From Bradyrhizobiaceae bacterium (GTDB taxonomy: Bacteria > Pseudomonadota > Alphaproteobacteria > Rhizobiales > Xanthobacteraceae): 64,000 nucleotides of DNA. Position 1 is the stretch's first letter. Each line of letters begins with the position of its first letter. The stretch covers positions 1 through 64,000 of the forward strand of contig RXJJ01000009.1 of assembly GCA_003963145.1 (NCBI GenBank), written 5' to 3'. The position numbers and the translations under genes are program-made. The notes beneath the pieces were generated by a model that did no database searches, had not been told where the DNA came from, and saw only the letters and a program-made list of their open reading frames with translations. Below, piece after piece: positions 25,608 through 39,124 of this stretch.

Positions 25608-26918
25608 TTGCAAGCTCAACACAAGAGTCCGGCCAACGTGACCGTCCAGAATACCGGAATGTCTCCGGCAACCGCCGATCCCAGCCAATCGCGAACCGTC
25701 CTGATGCTGCTCGTGGTGATGAACGGCGTTGGTCCGGTATCGCTTTACTTGCTTGTCCCGGTCCTGCCGCTTCTGGCAAAATTATTCGATGCACCGGTTT
25801 CGGCCGTGCAGTTGAGTGTCGTGCTGTTCATGATCGGGCTCGCGATCTCGCAGCTCATCACCGGCCCCCTCTCAGACCGCTTCGGCCGCCGTCCTGTGCT
25901 GCTCGGCGGGCTTGGCTTGGGCGTTGCCGCAACCATCGCCTGCATCTTCGCGCAGACTCTGCCGCAGCTCGTCGTCGCGCGTTTCTTTCAGGCCCTTGGC
26001 GGCGCTACCGGCATGGTGATGTGCCGTGCGATCATCCGCGATATTTATCCGCGCCAGCAGATCGGCGGCATGATCGCACTTGTGACCGCCGTCATGATGA
26101 TCGCCCAGATGATCAGTCCCCTGATCGGCGGCGCCCTCGATATCTATTTCGGCTGGCATTCGATCTTCTATTTCATGGCTGCCGCGACGCTTCTGGTCAC
26201 GAGCGGCGTGGCGCTCGGCCTGCCCGAGACAAGACGCCGTCCGGTCTTTTCCGACGATGCGGGCTTCTTCAGGGACGTGCGTGCCCTGTCGTCGAGCCGC
26301 GCCTTCATCAGCTACGCGCTTTGCCAGATGCTGGCCTCGGCCATCATCTTTATCTTCGCCGGCGGCGGCCCTTACATCGTGGTCGACCAGATGGCGCGCT
26401 CCACTGCCGAATATGGCCTGTGGTATGTGACGGCCGGCTTCTCTTACATGGTCGGAAATCTGGTGTCGGTGCGACTGTCGCCCCGCCATGGCATCGACCG
26501 TATGATCTGGCTCGGCCTTGCGGTGCAGATTACGGGCGCTATCGCCAACACCATCCTGGGCGTCACCGGAATTAATCAGTCGCCGTCATGGCTGTTCGGC
26601 ACGCATATGATCATCACCTTCGGCAACGCGTTTGTAATGTCGAACGCCTCGGCCGGGGCCATCAGCGTCCGCCCTCAGGCTGCCGGCACGGCAGCCGGCA
26701 TCATGGGATTCCTGCAATTCGGCTGCGGATCGCTGTTTTCCGAACTCGGCGCTTTTCTCGGGGGAAACTTCACCACGCCGCTGCCGGTCAATATCGCGAT
26801 CTTGTTTACCTCAATGACCTGCGCGGCGGTGATCGTGTTCATCCTTCCGCGCAACACCGGCGCCGTCAGCGAGGAAACCATGATCGAGGCGGAGGAAAGC
26901 GAAGCCGGTATTATGTAG
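25608..26918 (+). CDS. Bcr/CflA family multidrug efflux MFS transporter
   Basis: A 436-residue inner-membrane protein with 12 predicted helices. The MFS motif A GPLSDRFGRRPVLLGG lies between helices 2 and 3, and FFQALGGATGMVMCRAIIRD is the Bcr-type helix-4 motif. Proton-driven drug or small-molecule export is expected. The start is uncertain: a TTG at 25608 gives 436 residues, and GTG 25638 or ATG 25659 would remove 10-17 polar residues before the first helix. Only two bases separate TTG 25608 from the preceding stop. Convergent with ligA, whose stop is three bases away. Confidence 0.88.
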   Translation: MQAQHKSPANVTVQNTGMSPATADPSQSRTVLMLLVVMNGVGPVSLYLLVPVLPLLAKLFDAPVSAVQLSVVLFMIGLAISQLITGPLSDRFGRRPVLLGGLGLGVAATIACIFAQTLPQLVVARFFQALGGATGMVMCRAIIRDIYPRQQIGGMIALVTAVMMIAQMISPLIGGALDIYFGWHSIFYFMAAATLLVTSGVALGLPETRRRPVFSDDAGFFRDVRALSSSRAFISYALCQMLASAIIFIFAGGGPYIVVDQMARSTAEYGLWYVTAGFSYMVGNLVSVRLSPRHGIDRMIWLGLAVQITGAIANTILGVTGINQSPSWLFGTHMIITFGNAFVMSNASAGAISVRPQAAGTAAGIMGFLQFGCGSLFSELGAFLGGNFTTPLPVNIAILFTSMTCAAVIVFILPRNTGAVSEETMIEAEESEAGIM

Positions 26919-26921
26919 CGA

Positions 26922-30745
<3,824 letters not shown>

Positions 30746-30757
30746 TGCCGTGCAATC

Positions 30758-31651
30758 CTATCCAAGGCCGAGCTTCTTGAAAGCCTTGCTGATGTAGGAG
30801 CTTTGATTCTCCTGGGGCTCGACGCCGCCCGACTTTACAAGATTGTAGGCGTCTTTGTACCACCGGCTATCCGGAAAATTGTGGCCCAGAACGGCGGCGG
30901 CGGTCTGCGCCTCACCGACAATGCCGATCGCCATATAAGCTTCGGTCAGGCGGGCCAGCGCTTCCTCGACATGGCGCGTAGTCTGATACTGGGTCACCAC
31001 CACCTTGAAGCGGTTGATGGCAGCGGTGTAGTCGCGTTTCTCCATGTAATAGCGGCCGACATTCATTTCCTTGCCGGCCAGCTGGTCGCGCGCGCCCTCG
31101 ATCTTCTTTTTCGCGGTGGTTGCATATTCGGAGGTCGGATATTTGCGAATCACTTCCTGCAACGCAGCGATCGCCTTTTCGGTCCGCCCCTGATCGCGCG
31201 AGACGTCCGGAATCTGGTCGTAGTTCGAGGCCGCGATCAGATATTGCGCGTAAGCGGCGTCGGGGCTTCCCGGATGCAGACTGATGTAACGGTTGGCCGA
31301 GGAGATCGCGTCGTCATAGCTGCCGGCCTCATACGAGGCGTAGGCCGACATCAGCAACGATTTGCGGGCGAGGTCCGAATAGGGATGCTGGCGATCCACT
31401 TCCTCGAATTTCTTCACCGCCTCGCGCTTGTCGTTCTTTTCGTTCAGAAGGTACAGACCCTCATTGTAGAGCTTGTCGGCCGGCTCATCGACAAAGACCT
31501 CGTCCTTCTTGAAGAACTTGTCGTAGAGGTCGGCGGTGCCGCAGCCGCCGAGCGGCGCGGCCATCACGGCGATGCCCGCTGCCAGCCACAACCGGCGGCC
31601 GATGCGATCCTGAAAAAGACGCTTCGCAAGCATACGTGTTTCAACCGTCAT
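30758..31651 (-). CDS. bamD: Outer-membrane assembly lipoprotein BamD
   Basis: A 297-residue lipoprotein. A signal sequence of about 36 residues ends in the lipobox LGGC (lipidated C37). TPR repeats follow (YNEGLYLLNEKNDKREAVKKF, given as YNEGLYLLNEKN then the next helix; also YAQYLIAASNYDQIPDVSRD). It is an essential part of the BAM complex that inserts beta-barrel proteins. ATG 31651 is taken; ATG 31633 and 31672 are in frame and give signals of different length. The gap of 174 bases before it may hold a promoter, though lpxC upstream is on the same strand. Confidence 0.93.
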   Translation of the reverse strand: MTVETRMLAKRLFQDRIGRRLWLAAGIAVMAAPLGGCGTADLYDKFFKKDEVFVDEPADKLYNEGLYLLNEKNDKREAVKKFEEVDRQHPYSDLARKSLLMSAYASYEAGSYDDAISSANRYISLHPGSPDAAYAQYLIAASNYDQIPDVSRDQGRTEKAIAALQEVIRKYPTSEYATTAKKKIEGARDQLAGKEMNVGRYYMEKRDYTAAINRFKVVVTQYQTTRHVEEALARLTEAYMAIGIVGEAQTAAAVLGHNFPDSRWYKDAYNLVKSGGVEPQENQSSYISKAFKKLGLG

Positions 31652-31825
31652 GAATTCTGCAGACCCGGCCACCCGCCGATGCCGCCTATTTAGCCGAAAA
31701 TGAGTTTCCGACCAACCGGATAGGCATACATTTCGCCTGCATTAAGGCCGGACATCGTGCCGGAAAACAGACTTTCCAGCTCATTATGCCCTGAAATATT
31801 TGAACCGGGAGTGTCGGAAAGAGGC

Positions 31826-32788
31826 TCAGGAGACGTCCGGAGCAAAGGCCGGGGCCACGATACCGCCCGCAAGCAGACCGCCAACAGCGTCCGCGGTCAC
31901 GCGCGGACGGCGCGCCGGCTCGGCTTCGACCACCCGCCAGGCATGGCGATCGGCCAAAAGCGAGGTCAGAACGGCATGGTTGAGCTTGTGGCCGCCACGC
32001 ACCGAACGGTACAGGCCAAGCAGCGGCAAACCGGCCAATGCAAGATCGCCGACGACGTCGAGCACCTTGTGGCGGACGCATTCGTCGGCGTAGCGCAGGC
32101 CTTCGGTATTGAGCAGACGATCCTCGTCGAACACCACCGAATTCTCGAACGAGGCACCGCGGGCGTAACCAGCGCTCCACAGTGCGGCGACATCCTTCAT
32201 GCAGCCGAACGTGCGGGCACGGCAGACATCGCGGCGGAAGGTCTCGGGGGTCATGTCGAGATGCATGGCCTGACGGCCGATCAGCGGATTGCTGAAATTG
32301 ATTTCGATTTCGGCACGGAAACCGCCGGCATAGGGCCGCAGTTCGCCGAAGGATTCGCCAATGGCGACCTGAATGGGCTTGAGAACCTCGATGAAACGGC
32401 GGGCGGCAGATTGCTGAACAATTCCGACTTCATCGATCGCGGCAACGAAAGGCGCCGCGCTGCCGTCCATGATCGGAACTTCAGGACCATCAACCTCGAC
32501 GGTGGCGTTATCGACGCCCATCCCGCGCAGAGCGGCGAGAACGTGTTCGGCAGTGGAAACCAGCGGACCGGTGTGGTCACCCAGCACGGTGGCGAGTTCG
32601 GTCGCAGTGACGGCGGAGGCGACGGCTTTGACTTCGCGGTCGGCACCTTCAAGTCCGGTGCGGACGAAAACATAACCATCGTTGATTTTTGCAGGACAGA
32701 GAGTGAGATGAACTGGAGCACCGGAGTGGACCCCAACGCCCGTCAAGGTGACAGACGACCGAAGCGTTGTTTGCCGGCTGAATTTCAT
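31826..32788 (-). CDS. lpxC: UDP-3-O-acyl-N-acetylglucosamine deacetylase
   Basis: This 320-residue zinc enzyme commits UDP-acyl-GlcNAc to lipid A synthesis. Zinc ligands align by motif: H82 in STAEHVLAAL, and H240 and D244 in HKVLDVVGDLALAG. The catalytic H267 is in GGHKLNHA. The start MKFSRQTTL (ATG 32788) is favoured over ATG 32803. A 349-base gap with the ftsZ terminator precedes it, so it should have its own promoter although it follows the dcw cluster. Confidence 0.96.
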   Translation of the reverse strand: MKFSRQTTLRSSVTLTGVGVHSGAPVHLTLCPAKINDGYVFVRTGLEGADREVKAVASAVTATELATVLGDHTGPLVSTAEHVLAALRGMGVDNATVEVDGPEVPIMDGSAAPFVAAIDEVGIVQQSAARRFIEVLKPIQVAIGESFGELRPYAGGFRAEIEINFSNPLIGRQAMHLDMTPETFRRDVCRARTFGCMKDVAALWSAGYARGASFENSVVFDEDRLLNTEGLRYADECVRHKVLDVVGDLALAGLPLLGLYRSVRGGHKLNHAVLTSLLADRHAWRVVEAEPARRPRVTADAVGGLLAGGIVAPAFAPDVS

Positions 32789-33137
32789 CCCAACTTCGCC
32801 CAATTTCTACACGACCTCGGAACCTTCGGCTTTCGCCGCACGACCGTTTTCCGGCCCTTCTGATTCCTTGTCGTCCCCAATGTGGAGGGACCTTGGCCCA
32901 TTGCCGCTTCAGGCGCCACTCACGCTTGTTTACGGATTGTTACCCCAAACCCGCCGCATTCCTCCATGCTGGCGCCATAATCCGGCAGCGAAATCCGTCG
33001 ACATTTCCCGTATTACGCACGATAAATCAATAACTTAATTGAGTTTCGGTCGCCGGATTGGGTGCAAAGCAAAATGCCCCGGGTGAAAGCCCGGGGCATC
33101 AACCATTGTCACATTCAGAGCACACCTTGCCGTGAAC
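32789..33137. other. 349-base gap between ftsZ and lpxC: ftsZ terminator and likely lpxC promoter
   Basis: No gene seen. The ftsZ-proximal end carries the terminator at 33074-33099. An AT-rich patch around 33020-33045 could hold an lpxC promoter, but I cannot pick out -35/-10 boxes with confidence. Confidence 0.5.
33065..33099 (-). terminator. Intrinsic terminator of ftsZ
   Basis: A perfect 10-base stem (33074-33083 with 33090-33099) and six-base loop. On the minus strand it is followed by TTTGCTTTG. It lies 39 bases past the ftsZ stop and closes the dcw transcription unit. Confidence 0.85.
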
Positions 33138-34892
33138 TTAGCTCGATTGCCGCCGCAGGAAAGCGGGGATGTCCAGATGATCGTCCGAGGGGGCTGCTGG
33201 GGCGACCGGCGCCGGACGTCCATGCGAATCAAGGCCCTGAGGCGCCGGACGGCGGCCATATTCAGATACCGGCTCACCACCGTATTCTGGCGGGATCGGA
33301 CGCGGAGGCTTACGGGTCTGCAGTGGCGGCATCTGCGGCATGGCGGGAGCAGAGGCGCGGGCGGCAATCGGCGGCTCATTGTCCTCATCGCGGCGGCCAA
33401 GGCCAACATTGGCCAGGCGCTGCAAGAGCGAGGTGCGGGTCTTTTGCGGATGCTCTTCCGGCATCTCGCCGCGGGCGCGGCGGATCTCGTTCTGGGCCGG
33501 TACCGGCAATTCCTCGAACGCAGGCATCCGCGGCGCGCGATGCGGCATCCGCTCGGCGGACGGCGGAATGAAAGCGGTCGGCGGAGCGGGCTCGTTCAGC
33601 TCCATGGGCTCATCGTGATCCGGGAACAAGGACGGCTTCGGCGGGATCGGGCGAATGCTGACATCGCCATAGGCCGCCGGCTGGGCCGGAGCGTGCGGCG
33701 CACGGGCGGGAAAAGTCGGAGACACGGCTTCGGCGATCGCGGCGAGCGCAGCGCGGTCGATCTGATCGGCGCGCGCCGGAGCGGGTTGGGCTGGACGCGC
33801 GGCCTCCTTTTGCTGCGCGGCAATGCGATGGTTGTCGGCGCGCAGGCGCGCGGTGAGTTCGGCCAGACGGCTTTCCGGGGCACCGGACGAAGCCGTCGCC
33901 TGCGGGGCCGGCATGGCGACACGCGCAGTCTGGTCAATGCCGGTCGCGACGACGGACACCCGGATAATGCCGTCAAGGGATTCGTCGAAGGTCGCGCCGA
34001 CAATGATGTTGGCGTCGTTATCGACCTCCTCGCGAATGCGGGTAGCCGCTTCGTCGACCTCGAACAGAGTCAGGTCCTTGCCACCGGTAATCGACACCAG
34101 CAGACCCTTCGCACCCCGCATCGAGGAATCGTCGATCAGGGGATTGGCGATCGCGGCCTCGGCGGCGGTCAGCGCCCGCTTCTCACCGGTCGATTCGCCG
34201 GTGCCCATCATTGCCTTGCCCATCTCCTTCATCACCGCGCGGACGTCGGCGAAGTCGAGATTGATCAGGCCTTCCTTGACCATCAGATCGGTGATGCAGG
34301 CGACGCCCGAATAGAGCACCTGATCGGCCATCGCAAAGGCGTCGGCGAAGGTGGTCTTTTCGTTGGCGACACGGAACAGGTTCTGGTTCGGAATGATCAG
34401 CAGCGTGTCGACCACCTTCTGGAGTTCGGCAATGCCGATCTCGGCGGTACGCATGCGGCGCTGACCCTCGAAGTGGAACGGCTTGGTAACGACGCCGACG
34501 GTGAGGATGCCCATCTCTCGCGCGGTCGCGGCGATCACGGGAGCCGCACCGGTGCCAGTGCCGCCACCCATGCCGGCGGTAACGAACACCATGTTCGCGC
34601 CGGTCAGATGATCGCGAATCTCGTCGATGACTTCCTGCGCCGCGGCCGCGCCGATATCCGGCTGCGATCCCGCGCCAAGACCCTGCGTCACGACGGTGCC
34701 CATCTGCACGAGACGTTCGGCCTTGGACATCGTCAGGGCCTGCGCGTCCGTGTTGGCGACAACGAAATCGACCCCCTGAAGGCCCGCCGTGATCATGTTG
34801 TTGACGGCATTGCCACCGGCGCCGCCGACGCCAAACACGGTGATGCGCGGCTTCAGCTCGCTGATTTCGGGCTTCTGAAGATCAAGTGTCAT
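33138..34892 (-). CDS. ftsZ: Cell division GTPase FtsZ, long-linker form
   Basis: This 584-residue tubulin homologue forms the division ring. The GTP-binding loop GGGTGTG is at residues 109-115, and the T7-type segment and globular core end near 330. An unusually long Pro/Ala/Arg-rich linker of about 230 residues follows, then the conserved C-terminal peptide DIPAFLRRQ that binds FtsA and other partners. Long linkers are known in alphaproteobacterial FtsZ. A GAGGC ribosome site precedes ATG 34892. It is 87 bases downstream of ftsA and ends the dcw cluster. Confidence 0.98.
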   Translation of the reverse strand: MTLDLQKPEISELKPRITVFGVGGAGGNAVNNMITAGLQGVDFVVANTDAQALTMSKAERLVQMGTVVTQGLGAGSQPDIGAAAAQEVIDEIRDHLTGANMVFVTAGMGGGTGTGAAPVIAATAREMGILTVGVVTKPFHFEGQRRMRTAEIGIAELQKVVDTLLIIPNQNLFRVANEKTTFADAFAMADQVLYSGVACITDLMVKEGLINLDFADVRAVMKEMGKAMMGTGESTGEKRALTAAEAAIANPLIDDSSMRGAKGLLVSITGGKDLTLFEVDEAATRIREEVDNDANIIVGATFDESLDGIIRVSVVATGIDQTARVAMPAPQATASSGAPESRLAELTARLRADNHRIAAQQKEAARPAQPAPARADQIDRAALAAIAEAVSPTFPARAPHAPAQPAAYGDVSIRPIPPKPSLFPDHDEPMELNEPAPPTAFIPPSAERMPHRAPRMPAFEELPVPAQNEIRRARGEMPEEHPQKTRTSLLQRLANVGLGRRDEDNEPPIAARASAPAMPQMPPLQTRKPPRPIPPEYGGEPVSEYGRRPAPQGLDSHGRPAPVAPAAPSDDHLDIPAFLRRQSS

Positions 34893-34979
34893 GTTTGCCT
34901 CTCGATTACGCGCGCGCGTTGATGATTCGACGATACGCCGAAGAAGTTGAAGAATTTGATAAGGTTAATGGACCGGCCA

Positions 34980-36305
34980 TCAGAACCCCTCGCGAAGCCA
35001 TCGCCCGACCTTTCCGATGTAACCGCCGTCTGTCCCTGTCATGAGCGGCCGCTTATGACGCGGCTCGACATGTTCGAGTTGAGCGAATTGCGGATAGACC
35101 AGAAGTCCCGCGGGAACCGCGAAGGACGCGCTTTTCGCTTCATTAGGCAGGCGGCTGAAGCCGAGCGGGCGGCCGACGCGAACGTCGCGGCCCAGGATGC
35201 GGCTGGCCAGTTCGGGAACTCCGGTCAGTTGCGAGGCGCCGCCGCTGAGGACGACCCGGGCACGCGGCTCTGCCGCAAAGGGGGACTCCACGAGGCGGTC
35301 CCTGACCATTTCAAAAATCTCCTCAACCCGCTGCCGGACGATGTTCGAAATCGTGGCACGGGAGAAAATATGCGGCGCATCACGCTCGTGACCGGCCGCC
35401 GCCTTCACGCTGACCATCTCGCGCGCATCGGAGCCGCCCGTCAGCACCGTGCCATATAAAGTCTTGATTCGCTCGGCATCCGCAATGGACGCGCCGATGC
35501 CACGTGCAAGATCCATCGTGACGTGTTGCCCACCGAGCGCAAATCCGCTGGCATGGACGAAATGACCGCCGGAATAGACCGCGATCGTGGTTGTGCCCGC
35601 CCCCATCTCGACGACAGCCGCGCCGAGATCGGCCTCATCGTCGGTCAATAGCGAAAGACCCGCGAGATAGGGGCTTGCAGCCATGGCCTCGACGTTCAGA
35701 TGACAGCGTTCCACCACCAGCATCAAGTTTTTTGCTGCAGGTGCGTCGGCGGTGACGACGTTCATGTCAACGCCGAACTGGTGCGCCACCATGCCGCGCG
35801 GATCGCGCACGCCCTTCACGCCGTCCAGCGCGTAACTCACGGGCAGCGCATGCAGAATGGTGCGGCCTTCGGCGGTCGCGTGGCGCATGCCCGCGCCAAT
35901 CACGCGGTCGATATCGGATTGCGCGACCGCGCCATTGCGGGTTTCGGCAGAGGCTTCGATCAGCTGGCCGCTCAGCCGGCCGGCCGAGACCGACAGCAGA
36001 ACCGACTCGACCCGTACCTTGGCCATGCGCTCGGCCAGCGCCACCGCGTGGCGCACCGAGTGCTCACATTCGTTCAGATCGCTTACCGCGCCGGCCTTGA
36101 CCCCACGCGAGCGCACATGGCTCATGCCGATCAGTTCGACCGAATGGGTTCGGCCGCGCAGCATCTCGCTTGAGGGACAGGGCTTCAACCGCGCGATCAG
36201 GCACGCAATCTTGCTGGTGCCAATGTCGAGTGCGGCCACCAGCGCCGTCTTGTTCGGCGGCATCTGGCGCGTCTTCGGTGTCTGGCGGCCATTGAGCATG
36301 GTCAT
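34980..36305 (-). CDS. ftsA: Cell division protein FtsA (actin-like membrane tether of FtsZ)
   Basis: A 441-residue protein of the actin/Hsp70 fold. The phosphate-1 motif DIGTSKIACLIA is near residue 27, phosphate-2 EMGAGTTTIAVY is near 210, and an adenosine-motif region lies around VLSGGASQLTGVPELASRIL. The C-terminus ends WLREGF, a short amphipathic membrane-targeting helix. It anchors FtsZ polymers to the inner membrane. The start overlaps the ftsQ stop by four bases. Confidence 0.97.
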   Translation of the reverse strand: MTMLNGRQTPKTRQMPPNKTALVAALDIGTSKIACLIARLKPCPSSEMLRGRTHSVELIGMSHVRSRGVKAGAVSDLNECEHSVRHAVALAERMAKVRVESVLLSVSAGRLSGQLIEASAETRNGAVAQSDIDRVIGAGMRHATAEGRTILHALPVSYALDGVKGVRDPRGMVAHQFGVDMNVVTADAPAAKNLMLVVERCHLNVEAMAASPYLAGLSLLTDDEADLGAAVVEMGAGTTTIAVYSGGHFVHASGFALGGQHVTMDLARGIGASIADAERIKTLYGTVLTGGSDAREMVSVKAAAGHERDAPHIFSRATISNIVRQRVEEIFEMVRDRLVESPFAAEPRARVVLSGGASQLTGVPELASRILGRDVRVGRPLGFSRLPNEAKSASFAVPAGLLVYPQFAQLEHVEPRHKRPLMTGTDGGYIGKVGRWLREGF

Positions 36306-37306
36306 GCGTCACCTGCCTTGCGTTTCGGCTTGGCGGCGTTGATGGCGTCCATGCGCGCCTTTGCGGCGTCCTCCGACAGGCGGACCGTCAAACGGTCCGG
36401 CAGGCGCATGTCGATCGCGGTGATGTCGCGCGAGAATAATTGTTCTTCGCTGTCGAGCCTGGACAGCGTCGCCAGCGCTTTATCGACGCCGTTTTCCGGC
36501 AGGCGCACGTCAAGGCCGTTGGCGAGACGCAAATTCCAGCGCCGCTCGCCGACAAATACGATGGCCTTCACGCTCGATGAAATCTGCGGATATTGCGCGA
36601 TCAGATCGAGAAAATCGCGGGCCCGGGTTTCAGCGCCCTTGCCGACGACCAGCGGCAGGTTCACGAAGCGCCGCGCCACATAAGGCTCCAGCACCGTGCC
36701 ATCCTCGGAGATCACCGACAATTTGCCGTCCTGCTGCCACAACGCAAACGGCGCGCGCTCGGTAATCTCGATCTGCAAACGGCCGGGATAAAGTTTCTGA
36801 ACGGTGGCTTCGCGGATCCAGGGATCGGCTTGCAGCCGCTCGCGCATGGTTGCAGCGTCGAGAAACAGCAGCGAGGAGCGGCCATTGACGCCGCCGACAG
36901 CAAGAATTTCGTCCTGGGTGAGCTGCTTGCGGCCGGTGATGGCGACGGAGGTGATGCGGAACCCGGCGGCATTGGCCATCGCGTTGCGGGTATCGCTCAG
37001 GGCGCCGGTGACGTCATCGGCATAACCGCCCTTCATCACGCCCAGCACGCCAGCGCAGAACAACAGCGCAAAGGTCGCGCCGGTGCCGACACCGCGCGGC
37101 AGCCATCGCTCGAGTGTGGCGATCAAGCCGTTACGGTGCTGGTCGTTGAAATCGCGAGCCGTAAAAGCCGGTTCGGGAAGCAAGGTCGGCTTCAGATCGG
37201 AGACACGCGCCTTCGATGCCCTGGAAGCGGCCCTCTTCGTCTTCGCCGGATCGGACCGTCGCTGCGGCTGTTTTACCGGCCGAGAGAGGCGTCCTCCACC
37301 ATCCAT
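36302..37306 (-). CDS. ftsQ: Cell division protein FtsQ
   Basis: A 334-residue bitopic protein. A long basic cytoplasmic N-terminus (about 1-75) is followed by one membrane helix (about 76-96, GATFALLFCAGVLGVMKGGY), a POTRA domain beginning FRITSVAITGRKQLTQDEIL and the FtsQ beta domain. In the periplasm it links FtsL/FtsB to the late divisome. Its first 34 bases overlap the 3' end of ddl in another frame, and its stop overlaps ftsA, giving tight coupling. Confidence 0.94.
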   Translation of the reverse strand: MDGGGRLSRPVKQPQRRSDPAKTKRAASRASKARVSDLKPTLLPEPAFTARDFNDQHRNGLIATLERWLPRGVGTGATFALLFCAGVLGVMKGGYADDVTGALSDTRNAMANAAGFRITSVAITGRKQLTQDEILAVGGVNGRSSLLFLDAATMRERLQADPWIREATVQKLYPGRLQIEITERAPFALWQQDGKLSVISEDGTVLEPYVARRFVNLPLVVGKGAETRARDFLDLIAQYPQISSSVKAIVFVGERRWNLRLANGLDVRLPENGVDKALATLSRLDSEEQLFSRDITAIDMRLPDRLTVRLSEDAAKARMDAINAAKPKRKAGDA

Positions 37307-38196
37307 TGCACCAACTCGTCAAATGTTACGCCCGCATACGCTGCAAGCTCTGGAACAAGTGACGTCTCGGTCATGCCGGGCTGGGTATTGACTTCGAGGC
37401 AGATCAATCCCCCCGTCCCCTCGATGCGGTCGTCGTAACGGAAATCCGCACGGCTCACGCCCCGGCAGCCAAGCGCCAGATGCGCCGCCAAGGTGAACCT
37501 TCGGACTTCCTGGTAAACAAAAGGTAAAATCGGCGCGGGCAGGATGTGTTTTGATGCGCCTTTTGAATACTTTGCCTCGTAATCATAAAATTTTACGAGA
37601 GGCACGATCTCGATTACGTCGCTCGCCTCGCCCTTGATGACCGCACAGGTCAGTTCCTTGCCAGCGACGTATTTTTCGACCAGGAGCTGGTCGCCATGAG
37701 GCCAGTCGTCGCGGAACAGCTCCTGCGGGGGATGGGCATGCTCTTCGGTCACGATGAACACCCCGACGCTCGAGCCATCCGCCACTGGCTTGATGACGTA
37801 AGGCGGCTTCATCGCATGGCCCTTGGCCACCTCCGCGCGCGACAGGGTGAGACCTTCGGCAACTGGAACGCCCGCCGTGGCCAGCACGGTTTTGGCGAGA
37901 TCCTTCTGCATGGCCAGTGAGGATGCGAGCACACCGGAATGGGAATAGGGAATCGCCAGTGTCTCGAGCACGCCCTGAATCGTCCCGTCCTCGCCCGGCC
38001 GTCCGTGCAGCATGACCAGCGCCACGTCCGGCCGGAGTTGATCGAGCACGGTGGCGATGTCGCGTTTCACGTCGATGCGGGTCACGCGATAGCCTTTGCG
38101 CTCGAGGGCCCCGGCACATGCCTCGCCCGACCGCAGCGAAACCTCGCGTTCCGACGACCATCCACCCATCAGGACTGCAACGTGTTTTGCACTCAT
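37273..38196 (-). CDS. ddl: D-alanine--D-alanine ligase
   Basis: This 307-residue ATP-grasp enzyme makes the D-Ala-D-Ala dipeptide for MurF. It begins MSAKHVAVLMGGWSSEREVS, the standard Ddl start, and contains the ATP-grasp lysine segment PYVIKPVADGSSVGVFIV and the metal-binding LICLEVNTQPGMTETSLVPE. AAGGAG seven bases upstream fixes ATG 38196. It is separated from murB by the opposite-strand DUF4239 gene, so it probably has a promoter in 38197-38341. Confidence 0.96.
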   Translation of the reverse strand: MSAKHVAVLMGGWSSEREVSLRSGEACAGALERKGYRVTRIDVKRDIATVLDQLRPDVALVMLHGRPGEDGTIQGVLETLAIPYSHSGVLASSLAMQKDLAKTVLATAGVPVAEGLTLSRAEVAKGHAMKPPYVIKPVADGSSVGVFIVTEEHAHPPQELFRDDWPHGDQLLVEKYVAGKELTCAVIKGEASDVIEIVPLVKFYDYEAKYSKGASKHILPAPILPFVYQEVRRFTLAAHLALGCRGVSRADFRYDDRIEGTGGLICLEVNTQPGMTETSLVPELAAYAGVTFDELVQWMVEDASLGR

Positions 38197-38341
38197 GCTT
38201 GCTCCTTTGCGCGCCCTACCTACGCTGATTTGGCAGAGTGTCCAAGGGGACGACGGCACGCATTCCGGGCGCCAAAACAAAGACGCCGCAATAAAAATAT
38301 GCCAAAACCCCGGCGGTCTCACGCTCGCGAATGGAAACGCA

Positions 38342-39121
38342 ATGATCAGAGCCTGGCTCGATTTGTCGGCCCCCGGCATATTTGCCGTGCTTATCACGCT
38401 TTACTTTGGGATCGTGCTTCTGCTCACGCTTGTCGTATTCCACTCGCCCCTCAAAAGGCCGCTACAATCACTCAACGGCGTGGTCGCGCCGTTTTTCAGC
38501 TCGATTGCTATTCTGTTCGCGCTTCTGACCGGCTTTCTCGCCAACGACGTCAGCGACCGTAACCGCCAGGCCGTTCGCGCCGTTCAGACGGAGGCCGCCG
38601 AGTTGCACAATCTCTACACGCTCAGCGTCGCCTCTGTCTCCGACATGAGTGCCATCCGCGCCAAATGGGAGACCTACGTCAATTCTGTTGTAACGCGGGA
38701 ATGGCCGGCGATGTCCGACAATCATCTCTCGCCGCAAACCTACACAGCGTATGACGATCTCCTGAAAGAGGTGAGCAATCCATCGATTGCCAAAAGCTCG
38801 GGCCAGGCGGTTCACGCGGCGCTTCTGAACACTGGGGTTCGAATCGGCACCGCACGCAGCGACCGGCTCGCGCTGGCGTCGGACACCACGAACGATCTGA
38901 AATGGATCGTGGTGATCGTGCTCGGCGTTTTCACCCAGATCGGAATTGCGCTGGTCCATCTCGATCGCCTGCGTGCTTTTATCGCGGCGCTCGTCGTGTT
39001 TTCCAGCGCGGCGATCGTGGCGCTTGGCTTCATCGCAATGCAGGAATATCCGTTCTATGGCCCGCTGCAGATATCGGTTGCTCCGATTGCGGCCCAGATG
39101 TCGCTGGTGGAACAACAGTGA
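38342..39121 (+). CDS. DUF4239 (bestrophin-like) membrane protein inside the dcw cluster
   Basis: A 259-residue protein. Two N-terminal membrane helices (about 12-34 and 45-65) come first, then a soluble helical domain (about 66-185) containing NRQAVRAVQTEAAELHNLYT, and two C-terminal helices (about 190-240). The architecture matches the DUF4239/bestrophin-like family, with no established function; an ion-channel role is only an analogy. It runs against all surrounding genes, interrupting the minus-strand dcw cluster between ddl and murB. Its stop is three bases from the murB stop. Confidence 0.8.
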   Translation: MIRAWLDLSAPGIFAVLITLYFGIVLLLTLVVFHSPLKRPLQSLNGVVAPFFSSIAILFALLTGFLANDVSDRNRQAVRAVQTEAAELHNLYTLSVASVSDMSAIRAKWETYVNSVVTREWPAMSDNHLSPQTYTAYDDLLKEVSNPSIAKSSGQAVHAALLNTGVRIGTARSDRLALASDTTNDLKWIVVIVLGVFTQIGIALVHLDRLRAFIAALVVFSSAAIVALGFIAMQEYPFYGPLQISVAPIAAQMSLVEQQ

Positions 39122-39124
39122 AAA

